Source: Acinetobacter sp. BY419 | Lineage (GTDB): Bacteria > Pseudomonadota > Gammaproteobacteria > Pseudomonadales > Moraxellaceae | Length of the DNA: 64,000 nt | Direction of reading: 5' to 3' | NCBI RefSeq assembly: GCF_019038395.1 | Contig: NZ_JAGFXZ010000001.1 | Span: 1 to 64,000 of the forward strand | In this document: in pieces, positions 48,117 through 58,528 of the stretch | Layout of the letters: every line of letters starts with the position of its first letter | Numbering within the stretch: the first letter of the stretch is position 1 | Position numbers and translations under genes: made by a program | The notes under the pieces: model-generated | Databases searched by the model: none | The model's input: the letters and a program-made list of their open reading frames with translations, nothing else | Told to the model about the DNA's origin: nothing

Positions 48117-49196
48117 CTATGCCTGGTTGGCTAAAATTGCCTGTTTCATTAACTCAAGATCAAAGTCCCGGGTAATCACTGCTTGGCCTAATTGCTTTAA
48201 TAACACCAGACGCAATTGTCCATTTAAGACTTTTTTGTCATGGGCCATATAGGCCAGAAAATCATCCAGAGGGATTTTAGGGCAAACGACAGGAAGTTTG
48301 GCACGGAAAATGATTTTTTTTGTACGCTCGAGATCATCTGGAGAAATCCAGCCCATACGCTGCGACAGATCTGCAGCCATCACCATGCCGGTTGCCACAG
48401 CCTCACCATGTAGCCAGACCCCATAACCCAAGTAGGATTCAATCGCGTGCCCAAAGGTATGACCCAGATTCAGCAAGGCACGTTCACCCTGCTCTTTCTC
48501 GTCATTGGCCACGATCCGGGCCTTATGTGCACAGGAACGATAAACAGCTTCAGCCAGTAATTTCTCATCACGACCAACCAGAGCATCCATGTTCTCTTCA
48601 AGCCAGAGTAAAAATGACTCATCACCGAGCAGCGCATATTTAATGACTTCAGCCAGACCCGCGGAAAGTTCGCGATCCGGCAAAGTAGAAAGCTGCGACA
48701 TATCGGCCAGCACAACTTGGGGTTGCTGGAAAGCACCAATCATGTTTTTACCCAGTGGATGATTAATTCCGGTTTTTCCACCGACACTTGAATCTACTTG
48801 CGATAGTAAAGTGGTTGGCACCTGGATGAAGTACACTCCGCGCTGGAAACAGGCTGAAGCAAAGCCGGCCATATCCCCAATCACACCACCACCCAGCGCA
48901 AGCACGGTACAATCCCGGTTAAACCCGGCTTCAAGCAATGCATCAAAAATCAGATTCAGGTGCTGGCTATCCTTATATTTTTCACCGTCAGGCAAAATGC
49001 AGGTCGCAACACGCTTATTCAAAGCCTCAATCGCAGTTTGATAATGCTGCAAATAAAGTGGCGCAACCGTGGTATTGCTCACAATCATCACTTGCTTGCC
49101 ATGAATATAGGGTGCCAATAAGGCCTGTGGATCCAGATCGCTTCCAATAAAAATAGGGTAACGACGTTCTCCGAGTTCTACATATAAGGTTTGCAT
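48117..49196 (-). CDS. aroB: 3-dehydroquinate synthase
   Basis: Second step of the shikimate pathway, forming 3-dehydroquinate from DAHP with NAD and zinc. The 359-residue protein has [60 protein letters not shown] with zinc histidines, and a C-terminal [17 protein letters not shown]. It lies 28 bases after aroK. Confidence 0.97.
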   Translation of the reverse strand: MQTLYVELGERRYPIFIGSDLDPQALLAPYIHGKQVMIVSNTTVAPLYLQHYQTAIEALNKRVATCILPDGEKYKDSQHLNLIFDALLEAGFNRDCTVLALGGGVIGDMAGFASACFQRGVYFIQVPTTLLSQVDSSVGGKTGINHPLGKNMIGAFQQPQVVLADMSQLSTLPDRELSAGLAEVIKYALLGDESFLLWLEENMDALVGRDEKLLAEAVYRSCAHKARIVANDEKEQGERALLNLGHTFGHAIESYLGYGVWLHGEAVATGMVMAADLSQRMGWISPDDLERTKKIIFRAKLPVVCPKIPLDDFLAYMAHDKKVLNGQLRLVLLKQLGQAVITRDFDLELMKQAILANQA

Positions 49197-49224
49197 GCTT
49201 GATTAACCACTTTATTCAATGAAC

Positions 49225-49761
49225 TTAGTTTTTGGAAGTAATGAGATTGAGAATCCGCTGCGCCAGATCTCGTGCAGCACCCTGATTGGTCTCAATAATA
49301 TGATGCGCCACTTCCCGATACAAGGGATCACGAACTGCCAATAAATCACGTAACTTCTGTTCCGGATTTTCGACTTGGAGAAGTGGACGGTTTTTATCGC
49401 GATAGGTACGCTGCAATTGAATTTCAACCGGCGTATAGAGATAAACGACGATGCCGCGCTGTTTCAGATATTCCCGGTTTAGAACCTGAGTAATGGCACC
49501 ACCACCGGTGGCTAAAACCAGATGGGGACGTGAGGTAAGCTCATTAATTACAGCAGTTTCACGGTCACGAAAACCCTGCTCCCCTTCTTTCTCAAAAATC
49601 CAGGGAATGGTCGCGCCTGTTTTACGTTCAATTTCATGATCACTGTCTAGAAATTCGCGTCCTAACAATTCTGCGAGATGTCGTCCTACTGTTGTTTTAC
49701 CGGCCCCCATCGGCCCTACCAAATAAATATTTGGTAGGGTTTCAAACTCTTTGCTTGGCAA
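49225..49761 (-). CDS. aroK: shikimate kinase
   Basis: Phosphorylates shikimate with ATP. The 178-residue protein has the P-loop GPMGAGKTTVGRHLAELLG, the Mg/shikimate motif DSDHEIERKTG, and LATGGGAI plus the lid RDKNRPLL. No ATG fits: I place the start at the TTG at 49761 (AGGTG five bases upstream), giving LPSKEFETLPNIYLVG; a second TTG at 49791 would add ten residues. Lies just after pilQ, as in Pseudomonas and other Acinetobacter. Confidence 0.9.
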   Translation of the reverse strand: MPSKEFETLPNIYLVGPMGAGKTTVGRHLAELLGREFLDSDHEIERKTGATIPWIFEKEGEQGFRDRETAVINELTSRPHLVLATGGGAITQVLNREYLKQRGIVVYLYTPVEIQLQRTYRDKNRPLLQVENPEQKLRDLLAVRDPLYREVAHHIIETNQGAARDLAQRILNLITSKN

Positions 49762-49797
49762 GGAGTCACCTATTCGTTTTGTTAAATTCAAAATATA

Positions 49798-51963
49798 TTA
49801 ATGATTTCTTGAAACACTGTCATTAACAATTCGAGGTGTAACGAAAATCAGTAGCTCACGTTTATTATCCGACTTTAAATCTTTACGGAATAAACGCCCT
49901 ACATAAGGAATATCACCCAGGAAAGGTACCTTGGTTTGTGCATTACGGGTTTCTTGCTCAAAAATACCACCCAGAACCACTGTTTCCCCATTATCAACCA
50001 AGACATTGGTATTGATCTGGTTTTTATTAATAGTGAGTTGTCCAGTCGGAGTCGGGTTGCCTGGAGAGTCGCTAGTAATATTGAGTTCCATCTGTACTTT
50101 GCCATCTGGAGTAATACTTGGCGTAACATCCAGACTTAAGGTGGCATCAATAAATTCAGTAGTGGATACAGCATTAGCACCTCCACCTTCAGCAGATTGA
50201 TACGGAATTTGTGAGCCAGATGCAACTGTGGCTTTCTGTTTGTCTGCTGTGAGTACTTTTGGTGTTGAAATGACTTCACCATAGCCATCCGCTTGTAATG
50301 CGGAAAGCTCAAGATCCAGCATAAAATCAGAAAGACTGATTAAACCAAAAGCAATACGACTTGCGCCCGGACTGGTTACGCCTAAGTCCACATTCAGGTT
50401 TTGGGGACGTTGAATCTCATAGGTATATCCACCCAAATCACTTTCTTTAGGATCTCTGAGATCCCACAATGTCGTTTCACTACCACCGACCAGAAGGTTA
50501 TTATTGTTGGTAATCCCTTGTGACAGAATTCCCCATTTCACCCCCATCTCTTTGGTAAAGTCAGTGGTTGCTCGGACAATACGTGCTTCGACCATCACCT
50601 GTTTAACCTGTACATCGAGCAGATCCACCATATTACGAATTTTATCAATAAAGAGCTGAGTATCATTCACAATAATGGTATTGGTTCGTGCATCAACAGA
50701 CACAGAACCACGTGAACTCAATAAGCTTTCTCTATCATCATTATTTGTAGTGTTACTCGAACTACCCGAACTAGATGCCCCTTTATTCTGCGTAATCAGT
50801 TTCTCAATATCTGCCGCTTTGGCATAACTGAGCTGCATATATTCAGTCTGAATCGGTGCAAGTGCAACACTCTGCTTAATAGCCTTAGCTTCTTCCTCTT
50901 CAGCTTTAATCAGTTCTGTCACAGGTGCAATCCAGATCACATTACCATTACGGCGTTTATCCAGATTTTTGGTTTTCAGTACAATATCCAGCGCCTGATC
51001 CCACGGCACTTCTTTTAAGCGCAAAGTAATATTGCCTTGCACACTGTCCGCAGCCACCATATTGATATCGGTAAAATCTGCCAATAACTGCAGCACGCGA
51101 CGCACTTCAATATCCTGGAAATCTAGCGAAATTTTCTTACCGCTATAAGCGGCGGTTTTAGGACGTAATGGACTCTTGGCTTCCGGACGTTTCAAGCTGA
51201 TGGTCAGCTTATTATCTGTTTGGTAAGCCATATATTCATAGCTTTCTCCAGACTGAATCGTAATGACCCCTGAGCCATTTTGATTGACTGCATCCACACT
51301 AGATACAGGAGTCGCGAAATCATTCACATTCAGACGACGGGTCAAATGAGTCGGGATCTGAGTGCCTAAGGTTCGAACAATGATTTTGGTACCCTGCTGC
51401 TGTACATCGACCGGGGTATTGTTGCCTACCAGATCAATCACCACCTGACCTTCGCCTTGTGCACCACGCTGAAAACCAATATTGCTAACACCCTGAACCG
51501 ACTGCTGCTGCACAGGTTGAACTATTGCACTTGGAGTTGCCGAGTTGATTTTAAGAATAAAGGTATTACCTTCCACGCGAGTAGTAAAGGCTCCAGCTTC
51601 GGTCAAGTTTACAGTCAGACGGGCACGTTGTGCATCTGAAGTCACATCAACTGAACTGGCTTCACGTGTTGCGACTGGAATGTTGCTTTGTTTTAAGTTT
51701 TGTTGTGCCTTGTCAAAGTCCAGAATCAAACGTGACGGTGACTCTAATTGATAGGCTTGTGGCTGAGGTGGCAAACCATTAAACATCACCCGAATTTCAG
51801 TTCCTTGACCAGGAAGCTGCATAGGTACCACATTCGTTACGGCCACTTGTGCGCTAGCTGCTTGCATCACCGCAATCGCAACAGCACCCATTGAAAACTG
51901 ACGAAACACACGATTCATTGTATTAGCATCCCCAAAAATAAATTCTTTAATACTCTTATTCAT
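49798..51963 (-). CDS. pilQ: type IV pilus secretin
   Basis: The 721-residue outer-membrane channel for the pilus. After an N-terminal signal sequence (hydrophobic part near residues 24-38) come two AMIN domains (about 42-250), a secretin N-domain (about 295-365, ISLDFQDIEVRRVLQLLADF) and the secretin domain (about 480-715) with VMVEARIVRAT, ISTPKVLTADKQKATVASG, VLVDNGETVVLGGI and TKVPFLGDIPYVGRLFR. A short low-complexity Ser/Asn stretch lies near 400. ATG at 51963 has AAGGAATAACA before it. The last gene of pilMNOPQ. Confidence 0.95.
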   Translation of the reverse strand: MNKSIKEFIFGDANTMNRVFRQFSMGAVAIAVMQAASAQVAVTNVVPMQLPGQGTEIRVMFNGLPPQPQAYQLESPSRLILDFDKAQQNLKQSNIPVATREASSVDVTSDAQRARLTVNLTEAGAFTTRVEGNTFILKINSATPSAIVQPVQQQSVQGVSNIGFQRGAQGEGQVVIDLVGNNTPVDVQQQGTKIIVRTLGTQIPTHLTRRLNVNDFATPVSSVDAVNQNGSGVITIQSGESYEYMAYQTDNKLTISLKRPEAKSPLRPKTAAYSGKKISLDFQDIEVRRVLQLLADFTDINMVAADSVQGNITLRLKEVPWDQALDIVLKTKNLDKRRNGNVIWIAPVTELIKAEEEEAKAIKQSVALAPIQTEYMQLSYAKAADIEKLITQNKGASSSGSSSNTTNNDDRESLLSSRGSVSVDARTNTIIVNDTQLFIDKIRNMVDLLDVQVKQVMVEARIVRATTDFTKEMGVKWGILSQGITNNNNLLVGGSETTLWDLRDPKESDLGGYTYEIQRPQNLNVDLGVTSPGASRIAFGLISLSDFMLDLELSALQADGYGEVISTPKVLTADKQKATVASGSQIPYQSAEGGGANAVSTTEFIDATLSLDVTPSITPDGKVQMELNITSDSPGNPTPTGQLTINKNQINTNVLVDNGETVVLGGIFEQETRNAQTKVPFLGDIPYVGRLFRKDLKSDNKRELLIFVTPRIVNDSVSRNH

Positions 51964-51981
51964 TGTTATTCCTTTAAAACC

Positions 51982-52509
51982 TTATGGCGCCGGCCCGATG
52001 AGAACCAGACTTCGCGGACGTTCCACATATCCCTCACGGCCATCTGGAATAATTTCAATCAGATTGATCTGTGTTGGTGTAATTCCAATTACACGACCAT
52101 GATTAAGTCCCATATAGCTGCCACGCTGAATCCGCTCCACCTCACCATCAGGTGTTTGGATTAAAGCCAGAATCTGTCCTGCCTGATTACGCATACTGCC
52201 TTTCATGGTCAAGGTTTCTAGCGGATAACTTTCTAGTGGTTGCAACTGACGTGACAAATTTGGATAAACCCGTTTCCCTGCCATAATTTTCAGTTCAGCA
52301 GCCAGAGAACTTGGTAGGAAAGGGCTTTTGATCTGGTGCGCCGCATAATTAAACATTTCAACTGGCATAAAATCAGGTGCAGGTTCAATCGGTAAAGGGG
52401 GTTGATTACGAATATTGGCCATTTCCTGGTTGACCGCATCAATACGTGAATCACATCCCACTAATAAAAACCCGAGCGTTAAAGCCGAAGTAATTTTAAT
52501 TTTCTTCAT
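51982..52509 (-). CDS. pilP: pilus assembly lipoprotein PilP
   Basis: A 175-residue lipoprotein with lipobox LLVGC (Cys 19). The C-terminal beta domain (from about residue 95) shows LTMKGSMRNQAGQILALIQT and GSYMGLNHGRVIGI, which binds the secretin N-domains. It links the inner-membrane PilNO complex to PilQ. Its ATG overlaps the pilO stop codon by one base. Confidence 0.92.
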   Translation of the reverse strand: MKKIKITSALTLGFLLVGCDSRIDAVNQEMANIRNQPPLPIEPAPDFMPVEMFNYAAHQIKSPFLPSSLAAELKIMAGKRVYPNLSRQLQPLESYPLETLTMKGSMRNQAGQILALIQTPDGEVERIQRGSYMGLNHGRVIGITPTQINLIEIIPDGREGYVERPRSLVLIGPAP

Positions 52510-53231
52510 TACTGCGCCCCCTGAGTTGTGCTGTTAGCTGTAGCTTGCGTTGCAGCACCATCCGCATTACCGACATAACGATAAGTTTTGGCTTTCACTA
52601 CATAATCAATAACCGGAATTTCAGACTTTTTCTCTTTGTTTTCAGTACCGGTAATAGTGAAATCATGTAGCGTGACGATACGCGACAAGCCGGCAATACT
52701 GCTCACAAAGGAACCAAAAGCGTGATAATCGCCGGTCGCTTCAATTGAAATCGGCTGTTCAATAAAGAACTCTTGTTTAATTTCAGGTTCCAGACGGATA
52801 TTTTTAAACTTCAGGCCCGAATTCACGCCGCTCAGGTTAATATCTTCAACCAGGCCCGGAATTTCAGTTTCTTTCGGCAATTGCTCTAACTGCTGGTTAA
52901 AACGGGCTTCCATTTCCTGAAGCTGGATTTGATATTGTTGCAAATTGCGTAATTTAGATTCTTTTTCACGGAATTCATTCAGCAGGTTTTGTTCCTGAGC
53001 ACTGGCCTGTGAAATCGATTCAATGGTGCTTCTGATCATGACAAAGTAAATCACTGCAAATGCAAAAGCGACAATAAAAATCCAGCAGGTAATTTTGACC
53101 GACAAAGGCCAGCTGCCATAATTATTTGGATCTAGGGTATTGAATTGTTGAAAAAACTTTTCAAGATTCATTTTGTTTTTTGGTACAGCGACGACATCCT
53201 GACCGAACTCATCGTATTCGTCATTACTCAT
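52509..53231 (-). CDS. pilO: pilus assembly protein PilO
   Basis: A 240-residue bitopic protein: cytoplasmic N-terminus, one helix (about 45-67: KITCWIFIVAFAFAVIYFV), a coiled coil (about 80-125) and a ferredoxin-like periplasmic domain. It dimerises with PilN to join PilM to PilP. It overlaps pilN by four bases. Confidence 0.92.
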   Translation of the reverse strand: MSNDEYDEFGQDVVAVPKNKMNLEKFFQQFNTLDPNNYGSWPLSVKITCWIFIVAFAFAVIYFVMIRSTIESISQASAQEQNLLNEFREKESKLRNLQQYQIQLQEMEARFNQQLEQLPKETEIPGLVEDINLSGVNSGLKFKNIRLEPEIKQEFFIEQPISIEATGDYHAFGSFVSSIAGLSRIVTLHDFTITGTENKEKKSEIPVIDYVVKAKTYRYVGNADGAATQATANSTTQGAQ

Positions 53232-53866
53232 GATGATGCCCCCGTAGTTGTAGTGACTGCTTGTTGTTCTTCGTTAAGTACTGGCTGAGCGATCTGATCC
53301 AGATCTACGGTCACAGTAAAACTGCCATACGACTCTTCTACACGTGGAATGATCGAGCTTGGCGTCTTTTCTTTCGCTTCTTCAGCCACCAGGAAAGCGT
53401 TCATAAAGGCATTCCGATACCAAGATGAAGCTTCCAGATTACGTAGCAGTTCAGCTACGGTATTAGGACTCTCAGCTTTACCTTCAATGGTAAATTTGTC
53501 GCCGGTACGCTGAAATTTGGTGATGTACATATTGCTCGGGGTTACCCGCACAATTTCATCAATCAGATGTACCGCAATCGGACGCTGGGTTTGCAAGCCC
53601 TGAATTAGCTTCATCCGCTCGACAATCGCATTACGCTGTTCTTGTAAACCTTCTAGCGCTTTTAACTGCACATCCAGATTCTGGTTGGTGCTTTGAATCA
53701 GCTGATTGGCCTGTTCCTGATCCTGCAGTTTATGATCATAATAAAACCAGGTTGAACCTCCCGCCGCCAATCCTAAGAATAGCGCCCCCACGCAGATTGC
53801 CACGAATTCATTATTTCTTTTAATTCTCAGCTCATCACGCCAAGGAAGTAAGTTAATTCTTGCCAT
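53228..53866 (-). CDS. pilN: pilus assembly protein PilN
   Basis: A 212-residue bitopic protein beginning MARINLLPWRDELR, the short conserved peptide that binds PilM. One helix follows (about 25-43), then a coiled coil and a periplasmic domain. It overlaps pilM by one base. Confidence 0.94.
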   Translation of the reverse strand: MARINLLPWRDELRIKRNNEFVAICVGALFLGLAAGGSTWFYYDHKLQDQEQANQLIQSTNQNLDVQLKALEGLQEQRNAIVERMKLIQGLQTQRPIAVHLIDEIVRVTPSNMYITKFQRTGDKFTIEGKAESPNTVAELLRNLEASSWYRNAFMNAFLVAEEAKEKTPSSIIPRVEESYGSFTVTVDLDQIAQPVLNEEQQAVTTTTGASS

Positions 53867-54924
53867 TAATCAAAACTCCTTAAGGCCAATCCGCATGCAA
53901 CCATGAGTGATGACGCGTCATTTTCAATTTTTTTAATATCAATTTGAGGAGAAAAGCCCATTTGCAAAAATGGATTCGCGATCGTGACCCGGTAACCGAG
54001 TTTTTGTTGTAATAATTTTGCCAGACCTGGAATATTGGCATTCCCGCCGGCCAGTAAGATATGGTCAATTTCGTTAAACTGAGAAGATGAAAAGAAGAAT
54101 TGCAATGAACGGGCTGCCTGTTGTACCACTGCATCCAGAAATGGCTCTAGTACTTCAATATCATAGTCATCCGGCAAAGCACGGTTTTTTTTAGCGCGCC
54201 CGGCTTCTTCAAAAGACAATCCATAGCGATTCTGGATTTCCTGAGTCAACTGCTTGCCACCAAACACCTGCTCACGGGTATAAATAATCTTGTTGTTCTG
54301 CATGACCGACAAGGTTGTCATACTATGACCAATGTCTAAAATACCGACCGTATTGACCCCCATCGGCAAAGTATCCGAAAATACTTTAAAGGCATTTTCC
54401 AGCGCAAAACTTTCTACATCGGCAATCTTGGGCGTGAGTCCGGCAATTTCCAAAACCTCAGAACGTGCTTCGACATTTTCGATGCGTGTCGCCACCAGAA
54501 GTACATTTACCCGGTTCGGATTGGCAAGACGGTCTGGCAGAACTTCAAAGTCCAGGCTAGCTTCATCGAGTGGGAAAGGAATGTATTGTTCTGCATCTTC
54601 ACGAATCTGAACTTCACGTTCATCATCCGACATGTCTGCATCCATCTCAATGATTTTGGTGATGACCATTGAAGTTGGAATGGCAAAAGCAGCCTGAGTC
54701 GACTGGGTATTGCCCAAATTAATTGCGCGCCCAAGGGCATCTGCGACTGCTTCTGGGTTTAAGATGTTTTTTTCAACAACACTGTTTTCCGATAATGGGA
54801 CCAAAGCATAGCTCTCTACCCAATAACGGCCACTTTTTACAGAAAGTTCCAAAACTTTAACAGAAGTCGAACTAATATCGACTCCTATTAACCCCTTATT
54901 TGGTTTACGATATAACCTACGCAC
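53866..54924 (-). CDS. pilM: pilus assembly ATPase-fold protein PilM
   Basis: A 352-residue cytoplasmic actin-like protein that docks PilN. The GTG at 54924 gives VRRLYRKPNKGLIGVDISST, the normal PilM start; the longer open frame begins at a TTG and adds an unlikely segment. Nucleotide-binding features are VGILDIGHSMTTLSV and ILLAGGNANIPGLAKLL. Divergent from ponA, as in Pseudomonas and other Acinetobacter. Confidence 0.93.
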   Translation of the reverse strand: MRRLYRKPNKGLIGVDISSTSVKVLELSVKSGRYWVESYALVPLSENSVVEKNILNPEAVADALGRAINLGNTQSTQAAFAIPTSMVITKIIEMDADMSDDEREVQIREDAEQYIPFPLDEASLDFEVLPDRLANPNRVNVLLVATRIENVEARSEVLEIAGLTPKIADVESFALENAFKVFSDTLPMGVNTVGILDIGHSMTTLSVMQNNKIIYTREQVFGGKQLTQEIQNRYGLSFEEAGRAKKNRALPDDYDIEVLEPFLDAVVQQAARSLQFFFSSSQFNEIDHILLAGGNANIPGLAKLLQQKLGYRVTIANPFLQMGFSPQIDIKKIENDASSLMVACGLALRSFD

Positions 54925-55092
54925 AATAATACACTTCCTATTATTTTTTTGTCCCCAATTCAATCTAACTTACCAATTGGTCCAGTCTATAATTTTATAT
55001 AGATACAATAACTGATCTAACAATATGGATATCGACAGGATATACTGACCGGTAATTAGTTCGCCATTAGCTCTTATTAAAACTTACTTGTT

Positions 55093-57618
55093 ATGAAAAA
55101 GCTATCTTGTTCAGGCCTTGTTCGTCCATTTTTTTTGATCATTATCATTATATTGATCTCAATTCCGATGGGTTTCTATGGCATGTATCTCTATATTGCC
55201 CCATCTTTGCCTGAAATGTCCACGCTTCAAAAGGCACCTTTATTGAAGCCTTTACAAGTATTTAGTTCAGACAATGAATTAATTGCCGAATATGGAGGCA
55301 AACTTTCAGTTCCCGTGAAATATGAACAAATTCCGCCCGAGTTTATTCACGCTTTCCTGGCGGCTGAAGATTCCAGCTTTTTTGAGCATAGCGGAATCAG
55401 CTTTAAAAGCTTGGGACGCGCGCTCAGTGAGACAGTCACCGGTTCCGATGTCCAGACCGGCGGTTCGACCATTACCATGCAAGTGGCAAAAAACTATTAC
55501 CTCAGTCCTGAACGGACGTTGAAGCGTAAACTGACTGAAATTTTTCTGGCCCGTAAAATTGAGCAAAACTTAAGTAAAGAAGAAATTCTGACCTTGTATG
55601 TCAATAAAATCTTTCTCGGGAAAAATGCCTATGGCATCGCGGCAGCAGCTAAAATTTATTACAACAAGAGTCTAGAAGAACTTTCGACTGCACAAATGGC
55701 CATGATCGCTGGCCTGCCTAAAGCCCCTTCCCGATACAATCCGGTCGCCAATCCCAAACGTGCTTTGGAACGTCGTAACTGGATTTTAGGTCGTATGCTA
55801 CAACTGGGCTATTTAAACCAGAGCCAGTATCAGCAAGCCATTGCTGAGCCGGTTAATCTGGACATGCCCGATCGTAGCACCCGTAATAAATTCCCGTATG
55901 TCGGTGAAATGGTACGTTCTGAACTGGTGCAAAACTTTGGTGAACAAGCAGTAGATTCGGGTTATAAAGTCTATACCACTATCAGTAGTGAACGTCAGAC
56001 CTATGCGGAGCAAGCGGTACAGGAAGGCTTAGAGGCTTATGATCGTCGACATGGCTGGCGTGGTGCTGAAGCACATGATCAACCACTGGACAAGTTCCGT
56101 GCCTATGCCAATACCTATCCTGCTCAAGTGACGAAAGTAGGCAGTTCCAGCTTTGAAGCACTCATGCAGGATGGAAGTAGCGTGACTGTCCCCTGGTCAG
56201 GTATGTCTTGGGCGCGTCGCTTTCGTAGTGTCAACAGTGTAGGCGGTGCACCGAGCAAAGCCTCCGAGATTGTCAAAGTCAAAGACATTGTTCGTTTAAG
56301 ACCCAATGAAAATAAAACGTCTTGGTCACTGGTACAGATTCCAAATGTGCAAGGACAGTTGATTGCCATCAACCCTAATAATGGTGCGATTGAGGCCATT
56401 GTTGGAGGATATAATTTTTATCAATCGAAATTTAACCGTGCGACCCAAGGCTGGCGCCAACCTGGCTCTACAATTAAACCGTTTGTTTATGCACTGGCTT
56501 TAGAGCGTGGTATGACTCCACATAGCATGGTCAATGATGCTCCCATTACCATTGGCAAATGGACGCCGCGTAACTCGGATGGACGCTATCTTGGCATGAT
56601 CCCCTTACGTCGCGCACTTTATCTATCGCGTAATACGGTTTCAGTACGCTTATTACAGACCGTTGGAATTGAACGTACCCGTCAGTTATTTATGGATTTT
56701 GGTTTGCAGGACAGTCAGATTCCACGTAACTATACGATTGCCTTAGGCACTCCGCAGGTACTCCCGATTCAGATGGCCACCGGCTATGCCACTTTTGCCA
56801 ATGGCGGTTACCGAATCCAGCCGCATTTTATCACCCGTATTGAAGATGCTTATGGCAATACTATCTTTGAAGCTAAGCCTGAATATGCCTGTATTTCATG
56901 TATCAATGAAAAAGAAGAATCAACGCCAGTCACCGAGCCCATTACTGCAGATGACGAAGCAATCGCAATTAACAATACAAGCCTAGAGCAGAAACAGGCT
57001 GCACCCAAAGTCTCTGCCGAAGACAGTAATTATCGTCAGGCACAGCGGATTTTAAAATCCAGCTCTGCCTATGATATGGCTAATATCCTGCGTGATGTGA
57101 TTCAGCATGGTACCGGTCGTGCTGCCTTAAGAATTGGTCGAAGTGATATCGGCGGGAAAACCGGTACCACCAATGATGCCAAGGATGCCTGGTTTGCTGG
57201 CTTCAATGGCAAGTTAGTCACCGTGACCTGGGTCGGCTTTGACCAGCCGAAAACTTTAGGTCGCCGTGAATATGGCGGTGTCGCAGCTTTACCGATCTGG
57301 ACCGATTTTATGGGCAAGGCATTAAAAGACCAGCCCGAAGCATGGGTACGGTTTGACCGTAATGCCAAGGCACCGGTGAATCGCACCAAAGTGGTTCAGG
57401 CTGACGAAGCACAGAATGATCCATCTTCTCCGCCTCTGGCAACAGCACTATACCGCCCTGCACCTGTGGTCGTTCCGAAACGGACAGAAACTGACTTTGA
57501 AGACTTGCCAGATCAGCCCATTCGCCTACCACAAGAGGAAGGATCTACATCGCAAGAACAGCCTCTTCAGCCGAACCGGGTAGATTCTCTGGAAAATCTG
57601 ATCGAAGAAGTCCAGTAA
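55093..57618 (+). CDS. ponA: penicillin-binding protein 1A
   Basis: An 841-residue bifunctional peptidoglycan synthase: one N-terminal membrane helix, then a glycosyltransferase domain (about 65-235) with AAEDSSFFEHSGI, GGSTITMQVAKNYYL and AMIAGLPKAPSRYNP, an OB-like insert (about 325-440), and a transpeptidase domain (about 445-775) with active-site STIK (GSTIKPFVYAL), SRN (LSRNTVSV) and KTG (GGKTGTTNDA). A low-complexity linker and proline-rich tail end the protein. A terminator follows. Confidence 0.96.
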   Translation: MKKLSCSGLVRPFFLIIIIILISIPMGFYGMYLYIAPSLPEMSTLQKAPLLKPLQVFSSDNELIAEYGGKLSVPVKYEQIPPEFIHAFLAAEDSSFFEHSGISFKSLGRALSETVTGSDVQTGGSTITMQVAKNYYLSPERTLKRKLTEIFLARKIEQNLSKEEILTLYVNKIFLGKNAYGIAAAAKIYYNKSLEELSTAQMAMIAGLPKAPSRYNPVANPKRALERRNWILGRMLQLGYLNQSQYQQAIAEPVNLDMPDRSTRNKFPYVGEMVRSELVQNFGEQAVDSGYKVYTTISSERQTYAEQAVQEGLEAYDRRHGWRGAEAHDQPLDKFRAYANTYPAQVTKVGSSSFEALMQDGSSVTVPWSGMSWARRFRSVNSVGGAPSKASEIVKVKDIVRLRPNENKTSWSLVQIPNVQGQLIAINPNNGAIEAIVGGYNFYQSKFNRATQGWRQPGSTIKPFVYALALERGMTPHSMVNDAPITIGKWTPRNSDGRYLGMIPLRRALYLSRNTVSVRLLQTVGIERTRQLFMDFGLQDSQIPRNYTIALGTPQVLPIQMATGYATFANGGYRIQPHFITRIEDAYGNTIFEAKPEYACISCINEKEESTPVTEPITADDEAIAINNTSLEQKQAAPKVSAEDSNYRQAQRILKSSSAYDMANILRDVIQHGTGRAALRIGRSDIGGKTGTTNDAKDAWFAGFNGKLVTVTWVGFDQPKTLGRREYGGVAALPIWTDFMGKALKDQPEAWVRFDRNAKAPVNRTKVVQADEAQNDPSSPPLATALYRPAPVVVPKRTETDFEDLPDQPIRLPQEEGSTSQEQPLQPNRVDSLENLIEEVQ

Positions 57619-57629
57619 TCTGCAGCTAT

Positions 57630-57658
57630 AAAAAAGCCCTCGATTGAGGGCTTTTTTA
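57630..57658 (+). terminator. rho-independent terminator after ponA
   Basis: AAAAAAGCCCTC, loop GATT, GAGGGCTTTTTT: perfect stem; it may also serve the convergent methyltransferase. Confidence 0.92.
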
Positions 57659-57669
57659 TGCTCAATTTT

Positions 57670-58473
57670 TTATTTTTTCTGGAAGAGGTAAATCTGATAT
57701 TGCGCCAGCAATTCAAACTGATCCTGCTGTTCAAGTGCTAAACGGCGTTCAGGTTTGGCCTTATAGGCATATGGTGTCATGGCAATCAGGTTTTTCAAAT
57801 CTGTCTGCGGCAAAATCATCGGTGCATCAATTACCTGCTCACTGATCAGATCAAATTCATCTTGCAGTTGCTCAACAAACTTCTGTGGCTCGTGTGGTTT
57901 CACTTCTTCAAATAAAGCCTCACGCATGGCATATAAATGTTGGGGTGCCGGTGTCACCACCAGCAAATAAGACTTCGGCTTTAAGACGCGCAGGATTTCC
58001 TGTTTGGGAATCGGACTGAATAAACTGGTACAGAGATCAATCGACTCATCCAGCACGGGTAGAGTCGCGCCGGTTCCCACAACCCAAGTCATCTCTTTAT
58101 TCAGTTTGGCCGCGACCTGAACTGCGTTCTTGGCAATATCAACTCCGACGCATTGTAGTACTTCAGCCTGCATAGCATCCGTATAGTAGCCTTCGCCACA
58201 GCCAATATCCAAAAGGTTTTCAATTCGCAACTCACGAATCTTTTCCACGACGGCCTGCTGCAACGGCGCATAATAACCCGCACTGAGAAATGCGCGACGT
58301 GCCTGCACAGATTCAGGGGTATCTCCCGGATTTTTGCTGTGCTTGTGCTGAACCACATGCAGGTTCACATAGCCTTGTTTGGCCACGTCGTAGCTATGAT
58401 GATTCTCACATCGCCATGTTCTTTCATTTAAGCTCAACTGCTGGCGACAGACTGGGCACATGAGTAAATTCAT
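57670..58473 (-). CDS. RlmA-like 23S rRNA (guanine-N1) methyltransferase
   Basis: A 267-residue protein with an N-terminal zinc finger, CPVCRQQ and WRCENHHSYD (three Cys and a His), then SYDVAKQGYVNL and a methyltransferase domain with LLDIGCGEGYYTDAM. This is the RlmA (RrmA) pattern, methylating G745-type positions of 23S rRNA. The ATG at 58473 has GGAG six bases upstream; earlier in-frame ATG codons are less likely. Preceded by the mraY terminator, so a separate transcript. Confidence 0.85.
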   Translation of the reverse strand: MNLLMCPVCRQQLSLNERTWRCENHHSYDVAKQGYVNLHVVQHKHSKNPGDTPESVQARRAFLSAGYYAPLQQAVVEKIRELRIENLLDIGCGEGYYTDAMQAEVLQCVGVDIAKNAVQVAAKLNKEMTWVVGTGATLPVLDESIDLCTSLFSPIPKQEILRVLKPKSYLLVVTPAPQHLYAMREALFEEVKPHEPQKFVEQLQDEFDLISEQVIDAPMILPQTDLKNLIAMTPYAYKAKPERRLALEQQDQFELLAQYQIYLFQKK

Positions 58474-58494
58474 CATTTTCTCCAAAAACAAAAA

Positions 58495-58515
58495 AGCCGG
58501 CATGCGCCGACTTTT
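58495..58515 (-). terminator. rho-independent terminator after mraY
   Basis: On the minus strand AGTCGGC GCAT GCCGGCTTTTTT: a strong stem (one G-T pair) and T run between mraY and the methyltransferase gene. Confidence 0.75.
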
Positions 58516-58528
58516 TCCAATGCATTTC

